A stretch of DNA of 17,734 nt, from the NCBI GenBank assembly GCA_030642005.1, contig DAOWOP010000040.1:1-17734 (forward strand), given 5' to 3'. The notes under the pieces are model-generated. The model did not search any database and was not told the DNA's origin. It was given only the letters and a program-made list of their open reading frames with translations. Below, piece after piece: positions 6,143-13,660 of this stretch. This DNA is from Planctomycetales bacterium (GTDB lineage Bacteria; Planctomycetota; Phycisphaerae; SM23-33). The position numbers and the translations under genes were made by a program. How positions within the stretch are numbered: the first letter of the stretch is position 1; each line of letters begins with the position of its first letter.

Positions 6143-6871
6143 ATGCGGGAATCTGTCGCAGCAGCGTTTTTACGGAAACCTTACCCGGTCGCGTTGGGTT
6201 TGTGTGTATCGGTCTTTCTCGTTGCCGGCTGCCAAACTCAGCCGCGAGTGATACTGACCGACCTGCCGAGACAATCAGCCGTTCAGACCTTTGCGACGCC
6301 GGCGCAGACCAATACCACCAGCGTCAAACCGCTTCCGGCAAGCAGCGATAACGCTGCGGTCAATGTGCCGCCCGGATGGACCCCGGCGGTGAACGAGCGC
6401 CCGTGGCGGTGGATCGTGCTCCATCACAGCGCCACCGACGGCGGGTCGGCCGCTATATTCGACCATGCCCACCGGAAGAGGGGATGGGACGAACTGGGCT
6501 ATCATTTCGTCATAACAAACGGGCGCAACGGCCCCGACGGACAGGTGCAAATCGGAAGCCGATGGCCCAAACAAAAATGGGGCGCGCACTGCGGAGGAAC
6601 ACCCAACAACGCATATAACAACTACGGCATCGGTATCTGCCTGGTAGGGAAATGTTCCAAAAAACTACCTTCAGCCAGGCAACTGGCAAGCCTGAAAAAA
6701 CTGCTGCTGTTCCTGATGGACAGGTACAAAATTACACCGGCACGCGTAATCGGGCACCGCGACGCGCCCAACACAGCCACCAAATGCCCCGGCGACACCA
6801 TGCACCGCTACCTCAACAACGTCCTCCGACCCGAACTGGCGCAAAGACAGTACTCGGCATACCCGCCGTAG
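6143..6871 (+). CDS. Lipoprotein N-acetylmuramoyl-L-alanine amidase (amidase_2/PGRP fold)
   Basis: A 242-residue cell-envelope protein. Residues 1-30 are a lipoprotein signal peptide with a hydrophobic core and the lipobox VAGC, lipidated at C30. Residues 31-85 are a Pro/Thr/Ser-rich linker. Residues 88-220 match the zinc amidase fold shared by T7 lysozyme, AmiD and PGRPs, which cut the bond between MurNAc and L-Ala in peptidoglycan. By comparison with T7 lysozyme the zinc ligands are H94 (LHHSAT), H205 (GHRD) and C215 (KCPGD), with catalytic Y120 (GYHF) and K214. All are present, so it should be active. The ATG at 6143 has aaaggag five bases upstream. It is divergent from the PSP1 gene and likely has a recycling or remodelling role. 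Confidence 0.92.
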   Translation: MRESVAAAFLRKPYPVALGLCVSVFLVAGCQTQPRVILTDLPRQSAVQTFATPAQTNTTSVKPLPASSDNAAVNVPPGWTPAVNERPWRWIVLHHSATDGGSAAIFDHAHRKRGWDELGYHFVITNGRNGPDGQVQIGSRWPKQKWGAHCGGTPNNAYNNYGIGICLVGKCSKKLPSARQLASLKKLLLFLMDRYKITPARVIGHRDAPNTATKCPGDTMHRYLNNVLRPELAQRQYSAYPP

Positions 6872-7024
6872 CCGCTCCGTCGCCAAGGCTTTGGAGCGTC
6901 GGCGACTGTGTCCTTCCCACCTGCCATCGTTACAATTGCAGGTTGTCGGGCAGGTGTGGTAAATTTCCGGGCAGGTAACGGAATCGCCCAGGGCGAATCC
7001 GGCAAAGTCCTCGAAGGTGAAGCA
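6872..7024 (+). other. Amidase-UROD spacer with nested inverted repeats
   Basis: This spacer holds cacctgcc at 6918-6925 paired with ggcaggtg at 6949-6956, an outer cgttac/gtaacg pair (6928-6933 and 6974-6979), and the compact dyad TCGCCC-A-GGGCGA at 6984-6996. A second gggcaggt copy follows. No tandem-word element is present here, unlike other long gaps. It could be a structured leader for the next gene, or be partly coding if that gene starts at the GTG at 6908. Confidence 0.4.
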
Positions 7025-8050
7025 GTGGAATTCAAACCAGACATTGAGCGAACGGTCCGGCGGTATCGCGACCTGTGGCTGTTCAAGAAAGTCGATCCGC
7101 CGATTGTCATGACCTCGGCGCCCGAAACGCCGATCAACACCGGCGTCCACGACTGCGACTTCTGGCAGGATGCGGACGCATTCGTCGAGCATCATATCAG
7201 CAGCCTTGAGAACCGCCGGCGCATCGGCGACGACTGTATTCCGATGCTGCGCCCGCCCTTCGGCCACGCCTTCATGCCGGCTGCGCTGGGCGCTCGGCCC
7301 GAACTGCTCGATGGAGAACTCTGGGTGCATCCATGCCTTTCGGACATCCGGCAGTACAAGGACATCCGCCTGCCCGCGCGCAGCGACTGGTTCGACCACA
7401 TAGAACAATACTATCGGCGCGTCCTGGAGTTGGCGGCGGGGCGATTTGCCGTCGCGCTGACCCAGGTGCCAGGCCCGGCGGACCTTATGGGTGCGCTTAT
7501 CGGATACGAGGCAATTCTCCTGGCACTGCACGACGACTCCGAGGCGGTGGAGGGGTTCGCCAGGCACGCAGCCGGGCTTGCCGTTGAGTTTATCGAGCGG
7601 ATACGCAATCTCCTGAGCGGACAGGAGGATTTCGGCGGCTGCTGGATTGCCAACGCGTGGGGCCCGCCGAACATGATGCGATTCTGCGAACACACGACCG
7701 TCAACTACTCACCCGAACACTACGAGCGGTTTATTCTCCCAGCCAACCGGATACTCCTGGAAAATTACGATTATGCGATGACCTACATCTATTACTCCGG
7801 CGGCAAGCACCTCGCCTCACACTACCTCGACAGGGGATGCCCCACGTGGCTGCGGAGTTTCGACGAAGATCCGCCACCGGATATCGTCAAGGCACACCGC
7901 GGACGCGTCATCGCAACGGTCCACACCACCGCATCCGATTTTCAGGACGCCTGGAAGCGATACGGGAACATCGGGGTCTGTTACCTTCTCGAGTGCGCCT
8001 CGCTGGAAGAGGCTGCGGATCTATGCTCATCCCTCGGACCGCGTCGCTGA
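7025..8050 (+). CDS. UROD/MetE-superfamily protein of unknown substrate
   Basis: About 341 residues related to the uroporphyrinogen decarboxylase superfamily, which also contains corrinoid/CoM methyltransferases such as MtaA. Supporting marks are the N-terminal FKPDIERTVRRYRDLW helix, the GDDCIPMLRPPFG strand-loop, QVPGPADLMGALIG, and WGPPNMMRFCEHTTVNYSPEHYERFILP. The segment that usually carries a catalytic or zinc-binding H-x-C motif reads YIYYSGGKHLASHYL, so methyltransferase chemistry is not assured, and it is unlikely to be a haem-pathway HemE. The start is uncertain: I prefer the GTG at 7025, preceded by aaggtg, because family members begin close to FKPD; an in-frame GTG at 6908 would add 39 poorly conserved residues. 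It converges with the HIT gene, 39 bases between stops. Confidence 0.65.
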   Translation: MEFKPDIERTVRRYRDLWLFKKVDPPIVMTSAPETPINTGVHDCDFWQDADAFVEHHISSLENRRRIGDDCIPMLRPPFGHAFMPAALGARPELLDGELWVHPCLSDIRQYKDIRLPARSDWFDHIEQYYRRVLELAAGRFAVALTQVPGPADLMGALIGYEAILLALHDDSEAVEGFARHAAGLAVEFIERIRNLLSGQEDFGGCWIANAWGPPNMMRFCEHTTVNYSPEHYERFILPANRILLENYDYAMTYIYYSGGKHLASHYLDRGCPTWLRSFDEDPPPDIVKAHRGRVIATVHTTASDFQDAWKRYGNIGVCYLLECASLEEAADLCSSLGPRR

Positions 8051-8089
8051 ATGAAAAGTTCGCGGCAAGCCGAGCGGGCAAACATCGGA

Positions 8090-8521
8090 TTACAGATTAC
8101 GAGTTGCGAGTTCTTTTCGTATGGCTTCGGCGAGTTGTTCGATTCGGCCTTTGGGGTATAAACCGGCGGGCCAGTTGAAGCGAAATTCATCGCCGGAGTT
8201 GCGCGGTATGATGTGAAAGTGCACGTGGCCAACGACCTGGTGGGCGACAGGCCCGTTGTTCTGGAGGATGTTGAACCCCTCGCACCCAACGGCGGACTGA
8301 ACGGCCCGGCCTAGGGCCGGAAGGTGCTTCAACACAGCGGCGGCGACGTCGGGGGGCATCTGATCGACGGTAACGTAATGGTGTTTCGGGATCAGCAGGA
8401 CGTGCCCTTCGGCCAGCGGGCCTATATCGAGAAAGGCGATGGCGGCATCGTCTTCGAGCAGTTTGGTGCAGGGGATATCGCCGCCGGCGATTTTGCAGAA
8501 GATGCAGTCCGAATCCTTCAT
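8090..8521 (-). CDS. HIT family nucleotide hydrolase (HinT-like)
   Basis: A 143-residue histidine-triad protein. The active-site HVHFHII occupies residues 99-105, with H101 the expected nucleophile, and N88 in LQNNG is also typical. The N-terminal C6 and C9 (DCIFCKI) and later histidines could form the zinc site of many bacterial HIT proteins. Family members hydrolyse AMP-lysine, adenosine phosphoramidates or dinucleoside polyphosphates. I chose the ATG at 8519-8521 (MKDSDCIFC) because gggag lies seven bases upstream; the in-frame start at 8593 would add repeat-derived residues. It is downstream of rplQ, separated by a CACAGAG element, so it may be a separate unit. Its 3' end carries short words (attacagattacgag) similar to nearby spacer repeats. 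Confidence 0.9.
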   Translation of the reverse strand: MKDSDCIFCKIAGGDIPCTKLLEDDAAIAFLDIGPLAEGHVLLIPKHHYVTVDQMPPDVAAAVLKHLPALGRAVQSAVGCEGFNILQNNGPVAHQVVGHVHFHIIPRNSGDEFRFNWPAGLYPKGRIEQLAEAIRKELATRNL

Positions 8522-8576
8522 AGCGGGTCTCCCGGAAATGAACGGCGCTTCATGCCTCGCTAACCCACATTTTTCA

Positions 8577-8794
8577 TTAACCACAGAGGACACAGAGTTC
8601 GCAGAGATTTTTTAAAACATATTTCATTGTTTTTTCAAGAGTTATGGAATTCCTCACAAGCCTGTCCCGTGGGCCCAATCGTGCCCCGATTACCATAATC
8701 TAAAAAAAGCAGAGTGCCATTTTACGAAATCGTCAAATTGCTCGTAAGTACTTTTTTAATAAGTACCTTTGTGATCTCTGTGTTCTCTGTGGTG
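8577..8794. repeat. Paired-word hairpin element A2 (CACAGAG type, 9-base period, long loop)
   Basis: The left arm at 8577-8608 reads cacagagga, cacagagtt, cgcagagat. The right arm at 8765-8794 reads ctttgtgat, ctctgtgtt, ctctgtggt. The loop is about 155 bases, the longest of the family, and holds no open frame or recognised RNA. The element fills most of the 316-base gap between rplQ and the HIT gene. Beyond the arms I see nothing else in that gap except a short aagtac direct repeat at about 8746-8765. Confidence 0.8.
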
Positions 8795-8837
8795 CAATAT
8801 CCGGGCTAAAGCGATCATGCCAAAAAACCGCGAAGAA

Positions 8838-9284
8838 CTACTTCTTCTTTTTCTTTTTCTTTCCGGTTTTTTTGATGCTTCGGTCGGCATGCTCGATAAG
8901 TTGGAGCAGGACCTGTTTGCCGGCGTCTCCGATGCGTCTTTCGGGCAGGTGGATGATTCGAGTGTATCCGCCCGGGCGGTCGGCGTATTGCGGTGCGACT
9001 TCATCGAAGAGTTTTGCGATGACGGTCTTATCGGCGATTTCGCCGCTTTCGGCGTCAGTCATTGCCCGGTCGCCGAGCAGTGTGATGACCCGCCGGCGCG
9101 CGTGTAGCGTGCCGGTGCGGGCGATGGTGATGAGACGCTCGACGAATGGGCGGACTTCCTTCGCCTTGGCCGGCGTGGTCCGAACCGCACCGTGCTCAAT
9201 AAGGGATGCCGCGAGGTTCCGACGCATGGCTTTGCGGTGGGACGTCGTGCGTGATAATTGTTTTCCGGCTATACGATGACGCAT
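8838..9284 (-). CDS. rplQ: 50S ribosomal protein L17
   Basis: A 148-residue large-subunit protein located near the polypeptide exit tunnel. It begins MRHRIAGKQLSRTTSHRKAM and continues RRNLAASLIEHGAVRTTPAKAKEVRPFVERLIT, the strongly conserved L17 core. The C-terminus GGYTRIIHLPERRIGDAGKQVLLQLIE is also typical. It ends in an unbroken run of seven lysines, a modest extension over the shortest L17 proteins. It is the last ribosomal gene of the cluster, 37 bases after rpoA, with an SD aagg seven bases before the ATG at 9284. This placement after rpoA is universal in bacteria. Confidence 0.97.
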   Translation of the reverse strand: MRHRIAGKQLSRTTSHRKAMRRNLAASLIEHGAVRTTPAKAKEVRPFVERLITIARTGTLHARRRVITLLGDRAMTDAESGEIADKTVIAKLFDEVAPQYADRPGGYTRIIHLPERRIGDAGKQVLLQLIEHADRSIKKTGKKKKKKK

Positions 9285-9321
9285 GGCTTAACCTTCGTTT
9301 TTATATCCGGCAGATGAAGAG

Positions 9322-10365
9322 TTACTCTGCGGATTCAGCCTCCTGTTGGGCTTCCTGCTTTTCCTGTTCTTCCTGGGCGGGCGATTCGACCTTCATGCCG
9401 AGCGACAGGTCCATATCCGCCAGTTTGCGTTTTATCTCGCGGAGCGAGGTCTTGCCGAAAGATCGCACCTTCAGCAGTTCGGCTTCGGTCATGGTTACTA
9501 AGTCCCTGACGGTGCAAATTTTCGCGGCGCTGAGGCAGTTGTTCGACCGGACCGACAGTTCCAGTTCGTGGATGGTCGCGTTAAGTTTCTTTTGTATTTC
9601 GGCGTCGAGTTCGGCTTCAGCGGCGGTAGCGCCGGTGTCGATGATCGTCTCGCCCACCTCGAAATACTGCACGAACGGGTTGAGGTGCTTTCGCATGATT
9701 TTGGCGGCCTCAACCATCGCCATTTCCGGCGTAATGGTTCCGTTTGTCCAGATTTCCAGGATTAACCGGTCGTAATTCGTTCGCTGCCCGACGCGTGTGT
9801 CCTCGGTCGAGTAGCGGACCCGCGTAACGGGTGAAAACGCCGCATCGACGTAGATTCTGCCGATTTCCTGATCGACTTCGGAGTCGATCATTTCCTCTGC
9901 CGGTACGAACCCGCGCCCGGTTTGCACGACCATTTCCATGTCGAACTCGACGTTGTCGGTCAGCGTCGCCAGCACAAGGTCGCCATTGATGATCTCTATG
10001 GTAGGGTCGGCCTCGATCATGTCGGCGGTGATAGGTTCGGCTACTGCGCCGTGCACCGTCATGACCTTCGGCTCGGCCGAGTGCGATTTGACAATCAGAC
10101 TCTTGACGTTGAGTATGATGTCGGTGGCGTCTTCCAGCACGCCGGTCATCGAGGAGAACTCGTGTTCGGTACCGGCGATCTTAACGCTGACGACCGCCGC
10201 TCCTTCCAGTGATGACAGCAGGATTCTCCGGATGGAGTTGCCTACTGTCGTACCGAAACCTCTTTCAAACGGCTCAATAACGAACCGCCCGTACGTGGGT
10301 GTAGAGACTTCCTGATCCGGAACAACGCGTGTCGGTAATTCCAGGCCTCGCCATCGTGCTCGCAT
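9322..10365 (-). CDS. rpoA: DNA-directed RNA polymerase subunit alpha
   Basis: A 347-residue subunit that dimerises to nucleate RNA polymerase assembly and contacts UP elements and activators. The N-terminal domain (about 15-225) shows FVIEPFERGFGTTVGNSIRR and LLSSLEGAAV. The C-terminal domain (about 255-325) shows the helix-hairpin-helix LELSVRSNNCLSAAKI and LLKVRSFGKTSLREIKRKL. A Glu/Gln-rich acidic tail of about 20 residues follows. I chose the ATG at 10363-10365 (MRARWRGLELP) because GGAGG lies nine bases upstream; an in-frame TTG at 10383 has no such support. It is in the standard place between rpsD and rplQ, which sets alpha levels with ribosomal proteins. Confidence 0.97.
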   Translation of the reverse strand: MRARWRGLELPTRVVPDQEVSTPTYGRFVIEPFERGFGTTVGNSIRRILLSSLEGAAVVSVKIAGTEHEFSSMTGVLEDATDIILNVKSLIVKSHSAEPKVMTVHGAVAEPITADMIEADPTIEIINGDLVLATLTDNVEFDMEMVVQTGRGFVPAEEMIDSEVDQEIGRIYVDAAFSPVTRVRYSTEDTRVGQRTNYDRLILEIWTNGTITPEMAMVEAAKIMRKHLNPFVQYFEVGETIIDTGATAAEAELDAEIQKKLNATIHELELSVRSNNCLSAAKICTVRDLVTMTEAELLKVRSFGKTSLREIKRKLADMDLSLGMKVESPAQEEQEKQEAQQEAESAE

Positions 10366-10374
10366 CGACTTTGG

Positions 10375-10379
10375 CCTCC
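10375..10379 (-). promoter_or_regulatory. Ribosome binding site deciding the rpoA start
   Basis: Minus-strand GGAGG lies nine bases before the ATG at 10365, fixing the start as MRARWRGLELP and ruling against the TTG 18 bases upstream. Confidence 0.75.
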
Positions 10380-10423
10380 GCAATAGTTAGTTTAAAAGTT
10401 CACCGGTCATGAGCGCCGGTCCG

Positions 10424-11056
10424 TTATCTGCTACACAACTCGACTATGAGGTTTTCTTCCACCGGGATCATCACATCGTCTCGGCTTGGCATCGCCAGAA
10501 CAAGCCCTTCCATTTTTGCCATATCCAGGCTGAGCCAGTTTTGCACATGCGGTTCGCCGATCTCTTCCATCTGCTTTTTGATCAGGCCTTTGGATTTTTC
10601 CGAGGGCTTGATGGAAATTTTGCTTCCGACTTTCACCAGGACCGACGGGACATTTACCTTTCGACCGTTGAGGTACACGTGGCCGTGGGAGACGGTTTGT
10701 CTGGCCGCTGCACGCGAGGGCGCAAAGCCGAGTTTATAGATGACATTATCCAGCCGGCGTTCCAGCAGGCCCAATAAAGCGGCGCCGGTGTTTGTCTTCT
10801 GTCTTTCGGCCATGCCGAAGTACCGCATAAACTGCCGCTCGAAGATGCCGTAGTATCGTTTGACTTTCTGTTTTTCCCGCAGTCGTATGCCGTATTCGCT
10901 GCTGCGTCTTCGTCGCCAGGAATGTGCTCCCGGCGGGAAGTTCCGCCACTGTCGCTCAAGCGGACACTTGGCGGTTTCGCACCGCGCGCCCTTGAGCATC
11001 AGTTTGACGCTCTCGCGCCGGCAAAGCCTGCATGATGGCCCTGTGTAACGTCCCAT
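10424..11056 (-). CDS. rpsD: 30S ribosomal protein S4
   Basis: A 210-residue primary 16S rRNA-binding protein needed for 30S assembly and decoding fidelity. It begins MGRYTGPSCRLCRRESVKLM. C9, C12, C26 and C31 reproduce the zinc site known from Thermus S4, so this is a zinc-binding (C+) paralogue. The S4 RNA-binding domain is visible at LERRLDNVIYKLGFAPSRAAARQTVSHGH. The C-terminus ends VEENLIVELCSR as expected. An SD aaggag lies at 11070-11075, 13 bases from the ATG, somewhat far. It follows rpsK by 24 bases and precedes rpoA by 58 bases. Confidence 0.97.
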   Translation of the reverse strand: MGRYTGPSCRLCRRESVKLMLKGARCETAKCPLERQWRNFPPGAHSWRRRRSSEYGIRLREKQKVKRYYGIFERQFMRYFGMAERQKTNTGAALLGLLERRLDNVIYKLGFAPSRAAARQTVSHGHVYLNGRKVNVPSVLVKVGSKISIKPSEKSKGLIKKQMEEIGEPHVQNWLSLDMAKMEGLVLAMPSRDDVMIPVEENLIVELCSR

Positions 11057-11080
11057 CGTTAGCGTTTAACTCCTTGTAAT

Positions 11081-11458
11081 TTATACTCTTCGTCTTTTCC
11101 TTGCCCGACAGCCGTTGTGGGGAATGGGGGTAACATCTTCAATTGTCGTAATTTTCAACCCCGCTCCCTGCAACGCGGTAACAGCGCCTTCCCGGCCTGA
11201 GCCGGGACCTTTGACACGCACCTCAACTTCCGTTACACCCATTTTCTTTGCCCTGTAAGCGGCGTTTTCAGCCGCTCGCTGGGCGGCAAAGGGTGTGCTC
11301 TTACGCGCGCCTTTGAACCCGACATTACCGGCTGAACACGAACAAATCACGTCGCCGTTCGGATCGGTAATCGTTACCAGTGTATTGTTGAACGTCGCCT
11401 TGACATGTACGATCGCCCTGGCTCCGACCCGTTTTGCCTTTTTCCGAACAGCGGCCAT
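11081..11458 (-). CDS. rpsK: 30S ribosomal protein S11
   Basis: A 125-residue platform protein that contacts 16S rRNA and mRNA near the E site. Conserved blocks are IVHVKATFNNTLVTITDPNG, SAGNVGFKGARKSTPFAAQ, and the C-terminal DVTPIPHNGCRARKRRRV. Length matches the family. It starts one base after the rpsM stop codon, so the two are almost certainly translationally coupled. A modest SD lies inside the end of rpsM. Confidence 0.97.
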   Translation of the reverse strand: MAAVRKKAKRVGARAIVHVKATFNNTLVTITDPNGDVICSCSAGNVGFKGARKSTPFAAQRAAENAAYRAKKMGVTEVEVRVKGPGSGREGAVTALQGAGLKITTIEDVTPIPHNGCRARKRRRV

Positions 11459-11459
11459 C

Positions 11460-11843
11460 TTATCTCATCTCCTTGACGGATTTCTTGCCTGCAACGGTCT
11501 TTTTCGGTCCCTTGCGTGTCCTGGCGTTTGTCTTAGTCCGCTGGCCTCGCACGGGCAGGCCTCGACGGTGGCGCAGACCTCGATAGCAGCGGATGTCGCG
11601 CAGGCGGGCAATGTTCTGCTGAACCTGCCGGCGAAGTTGACCTTCTATAACGCAATCGCTCTCCAGCACCGACGCTATCTTGCTGAGTTCCTGCTCGGAG
11701 AGTTTCCCCGCTTTTACTTGCGGGTCCAGATCGACCTTGCGACAGATCTCCATCGCCAGGGTAGGCCCGATACCGTAGATGTATCGAAGCGCGATCCTGA
11801 CCGGTTTGTCGCCAGGAATATCTATACCAACGATTCGCGGCAT
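11460..11843 (-). CDS. rpsM: 30S ribosomal protein S13
   Basis: A 127-residue head protein of the small subunit that contacts the P-site tRNA and L5 in the inter-subunit bridge. It begins MPRIVGIDIPGDKPVRIALR, followed by YIYGIGPTLAMEIC, a helix-two-turns-helix core. The C-terminal CYRGLRHRRGLPVRGQRTKT is diagnostic, and a basic tail GPKKTVAGKKSVKEMR follows. An SD-like gagg is about nine bases upstream of the ATG. It lies 13 bases after rpmJ and one base before rpsK. Confidence 0.97.
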   Translation of the reverse strand: MPRIVGIDIPGDKPVRIALRYIYGIGPTLAMEICRKVDLDPQVKAGKLSEQELSKIASVLESDCVIEGQLRRQVQQNIARLRDIRCYRGLRHRRGLPVRGQRTKTNARTRKGPKKTVAGKKSVKEMR

Positions 11844-11856
11844 TATTTACGCCCTC

Positions 11857-11970
11857 TTATCCCTGTCTCTGCTTATGTTTGGGGTCGGTGCAGATTACCC
11901 GCACCACACCCTTCCGCCGGACGATCCGGCAGTGCTCACAGCGACGCTTTACCGAACTTTTAACCTTCAT
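11857..11970 (-). CDS. rpmJ: 50S ribosomal protein L36
   Basis: A 37-residue protein translated as MKVKSSVKRRCEHCRIVRRK followed by GVVRVICTDPKHKQRQG. The zinc ribbon ligands C12, C15, C28 and H33 are intact, so this is the zinc-binding form of L36, which sits in the 23S rRNA core. The position between map and rpsM is standard, although infA, which often precedes it, is missing. The ATG at 11968-11970 has only a weak gga as SD. The element A3 lies just upstream. Confidence 0.95.
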   Translation of the reverse strand: MKVKSSVKRRCEHCRIVRRKGVVRVICTDPKHKQRQG

Positions 11971-11998
11971 AATATCATCCAATCACAAACAGATTTCT

Positions 11999-12082
11999 GC
12001 CACAGAGGTCGCAGAGGTAATTTTTGCTTTTCTTCTTTTTCTTAAAAATAACAACCTCTGTGTTCTCTGTGTCTCTGTGGCC
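11999..12082. repeat. Paired-word hairpin element A3 (CACAGAG type)
   Basis: The left arm at 11999-12020 has two units, cacagaggt and cgcagaggt. The right arm at 12053-12082 has three inverted units, ctctgtgtt, ctctgtgt and ctctgtggc, the middle one a base short. The loop is a pyrimidine-rich stretch of about 32 bases. It begins about 11 bases after the map stop and lies between map and rpmJ, where infA commonly sits in other bacteria. Confidence 0.82.
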
Positions 12083-12091
12083 TATTTTGTT

Positions 12092-12865
12092 TCAACTTCC
12101 GTCGGTCAATATCCGCACCCCGTCGGCGGTTACCGCCAGGGTGTGCTCAAAGTGAGCGGACGGTTTTCCATCTTTCGTAACGACTGTCCATCCATCATCT
12201 TCGATTCGGACATCGGGTCTTCCCATAGCCACCATTGGCTCGACCGCAATGACCAGTCCTTCTTCCAGCAGAATGTCGCGATTCAGCAGGTCCCGGCTGA
12301 CGAAATTGGGGACCTTCGGGTCCTCGTGCATTTCGCGTCCTATGCCGTGCCCGACAAACTCCCGCACGACTGAAAACCCTTCGCTCTCTGTATATTTTTG
12401 CATTTCGCGGGCTACTGCCGACCATCGCCCGCCAACCGTCGCCGATTCGACGGCAATCTGCAGCACCCGCTTTGTAACCGACACGAGTCGCCTGACATCC
12501 CGGCTTACTTCGCCGGCGACAAACGTCATCGCCGCATCGCCGCAGTACCCGTCGAGCCGGCAACCGTAGTCAACGCTGACTATGTCGCCGTCGCGGATTA
12601 CCCGCTCGGACGGCAAGCCGTGAACCACCTGCTCGTTAATCGAGATGCAGATGGTTCCGGGGAACGGCCCGCCTCTGCCCGGAACGCCTTTAAAAAGGGC
12701 ATCAGCGCCCAAATCCCGTGTCAGTCGTTCCGCCTCAGCGTCCAGTTCGCCGGTCGTAACGCCCGGGGCGACCATTTCACCCAGCCGAGAGAGAACCTGA
12801 TGGACGACGTTACCAGCCTGTCGCATCAGTTCAATCTCGCGTGGAGATTTTAATTTGATCGCCAC
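12092..12865 (-). CDS. map: Methionine aminopeptidase, type I
   Basis: A 257-residue cytoplasmic enzyme that removes the initiator methionine from nascent proteins. The five metal ligands are visible: D99 (VDYGC), D110 (GDAAMTF), H173 (GHGIG), E209 (EPMV) and E240 (HFEHT). H82 (VVHGLP) is the substrate-binding histidine. Length fits the short type I class without the N-terminal zinc finger. The start codon is GTG at 12863-12865, with aagga 12 bases upstream; MAIKLKSPREIELMR is the usual N-terminus. It lies between adk and rpmJ, bounded on both sides by CACAGAG hairpin elements. Confidence 0.96.
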   Translation of the reverse strand: MAIKLKSPREIELMRQAGNVVHQVLSRLGEMVAPGVTTGELDAEAERLTRDLGADALFKGVPGRGGPFPGTICISINEQVVHGLPSERVIRDGDIVSVDYGCRLDGYCGDAAMTFVAGEVSRDVRRLVSVTKRVLQIAVESATVGGRWSAVAREMQKYTESEGFSVVREFVGHGIGREMHEDPKVPNFVSRDLLNRDILLEEGLVIAVEPMVAMGRPDVRIEDDGWTVVTKDGKPSAHFEHTLAVTADGVRILTDGS

Positions 12866-12902
12866 GCTAATTTTTTTCCTTCGTGCACAAAGTCCAACAT
12901 TT

Positions 12903-12992
12903 TACCACAGAGGTATTTATTTCACAAAGACTTACGCGAGATTTTACTTCTTTTTTCGCTATTCTCTGTAACCTCTGTGTTCTCCGTGGTTT
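12903..12992. repeat. Paired-word hairpin element A4 (CACAGAG type)
   Basis: The right arm at 12964-12992 has ctctgtaac, ctctgtgtt and ctccgtggt in 9-base phase. The left arm at 12904-12939 keeps one good unit, cacagaggt, then degraded units cacaaagac and ttacgcgag. This is the most decayed of the four A elements. It lies between adk and map, about 16 bases after the adk stop. Confidence 0.75.
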
Positions 12993-13006
12993 AAGTAATA
13001 TTCCAG

Positions 13007-13660
13007 TTAACCGCTCAACCCCAAGGCTTCGGCGGCTTGTTCGGCAACCTCTTCCAGTGGCTCGGCGCCGTCGAGTTTTATCATCTTCCGCCCGCCGGCG
13101 GCGTAATACTCGATCACCGGCTCGGTCTGACTGCGATAGGCCGTCAGACGCTGGCGGACCACAGTTTCCGTATCGTCTTCGCGCTGGATCAACTTCACAC
13201 CGCAAGCGTCGCAAATGTCCTCTTTGGCCGGCGGGATGTTCTTTACATGATACACCCTGCCGCAACTCGGACACGACCGCCTGCCCGTAATTCGCTCGAC
13301 CAGCAGCGATTCATCCGCCTCTATAATCAGCACCGCCTCCAGCGGCAGGCCTAGCCGGTCCAACTGCTCGTCCAGCGCTTCAGCCTGGATTATCGTCCGC
13401 GGAAAGCCGTCAAGAAGCAGTCCCTTTTGGGGGTCCTGCTTTGCGACGGCCCCGGCCATAATCTCCACGACGATCTCGTCGGGGACCAGTTCGCCGGCGT
13501 CCATATAACTTTTCAATTTCTCGCCGAGTTCAGTTCCGGCGGCGCGTTCGGCGCGGAGGATGTCGCCGCTCGACAGGTGCGCCATGCCGAACCGCTCAAC
13601 CAGGCGTTTTGCCTGTGTTCCCTTCCCCGCGCCAGGCGGACCCATCAGAACGACTCTCAT
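13007..13660 (-). CDS. adk: Adenylate kinase (long form, zinc LID)
   Basis: A 217-residue enzyme catalysing ATP + AMP to 2 ADP. The P-loop is GPPGAGKGT (7-15), the NMP-binding region begins SSGDILRAE, and DGFPRT (84-89) is the signature. The long LID domain holds C130, C133, C150 and C153 in CPSC and CDAC, a four-cysteine zinc site as in Gram-positive and many other bacterial kinases. The ATG overlaps the secY stop by one base (TAATG), so translation is coupled to secY. The secY-adk-map order is the classical one. Confidence 0.97.
   Translation of the reverse strand: MRVVLMGPPGAGKGTQAKRLVERFGMAHLSSGDILRAERAAGTELGEKLKSYMDAGELVPDEIVVEIMAGAVAKQDPQKGLLLDGFPRTIIQAEALDEQLDRLGLPLEAVLIIEADESLLVERITGRRSCPSCGRVYHVKNIPPAKEDICDACGVKLIQREDDTETVVRQRLTAYRSQTEPVIEYYAAGGRKMIKLDGAEPLEEVAEQAAEALGLSG

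Noticed and set aside
5040..6251. 403-residue plus-strand frame opposite the PSP1 gene
   Set aside because: Antisense shadow of the PSP1 gene; it also runs into the amidase start in another frame and shows no domain.
6671..7693. 340-residue minus-strand frame opposite the amidase end and UROD-like gene
   Set aside because: It crosses two well-supported plus-strand genes and has no family features.
8594..8837. Small RNA or short gene in the long loop of element A2
   Set aside because: No SD-led frame, promoter or stable internal structure could be made out; only the repeat arms are supported.
10366..10423. Terminator or repeat element between rpsD and rpoA
   Set aside because: Only a 5-base accgg/ccggt pair is present, with no T-tract and no tandem word; too weak to call.
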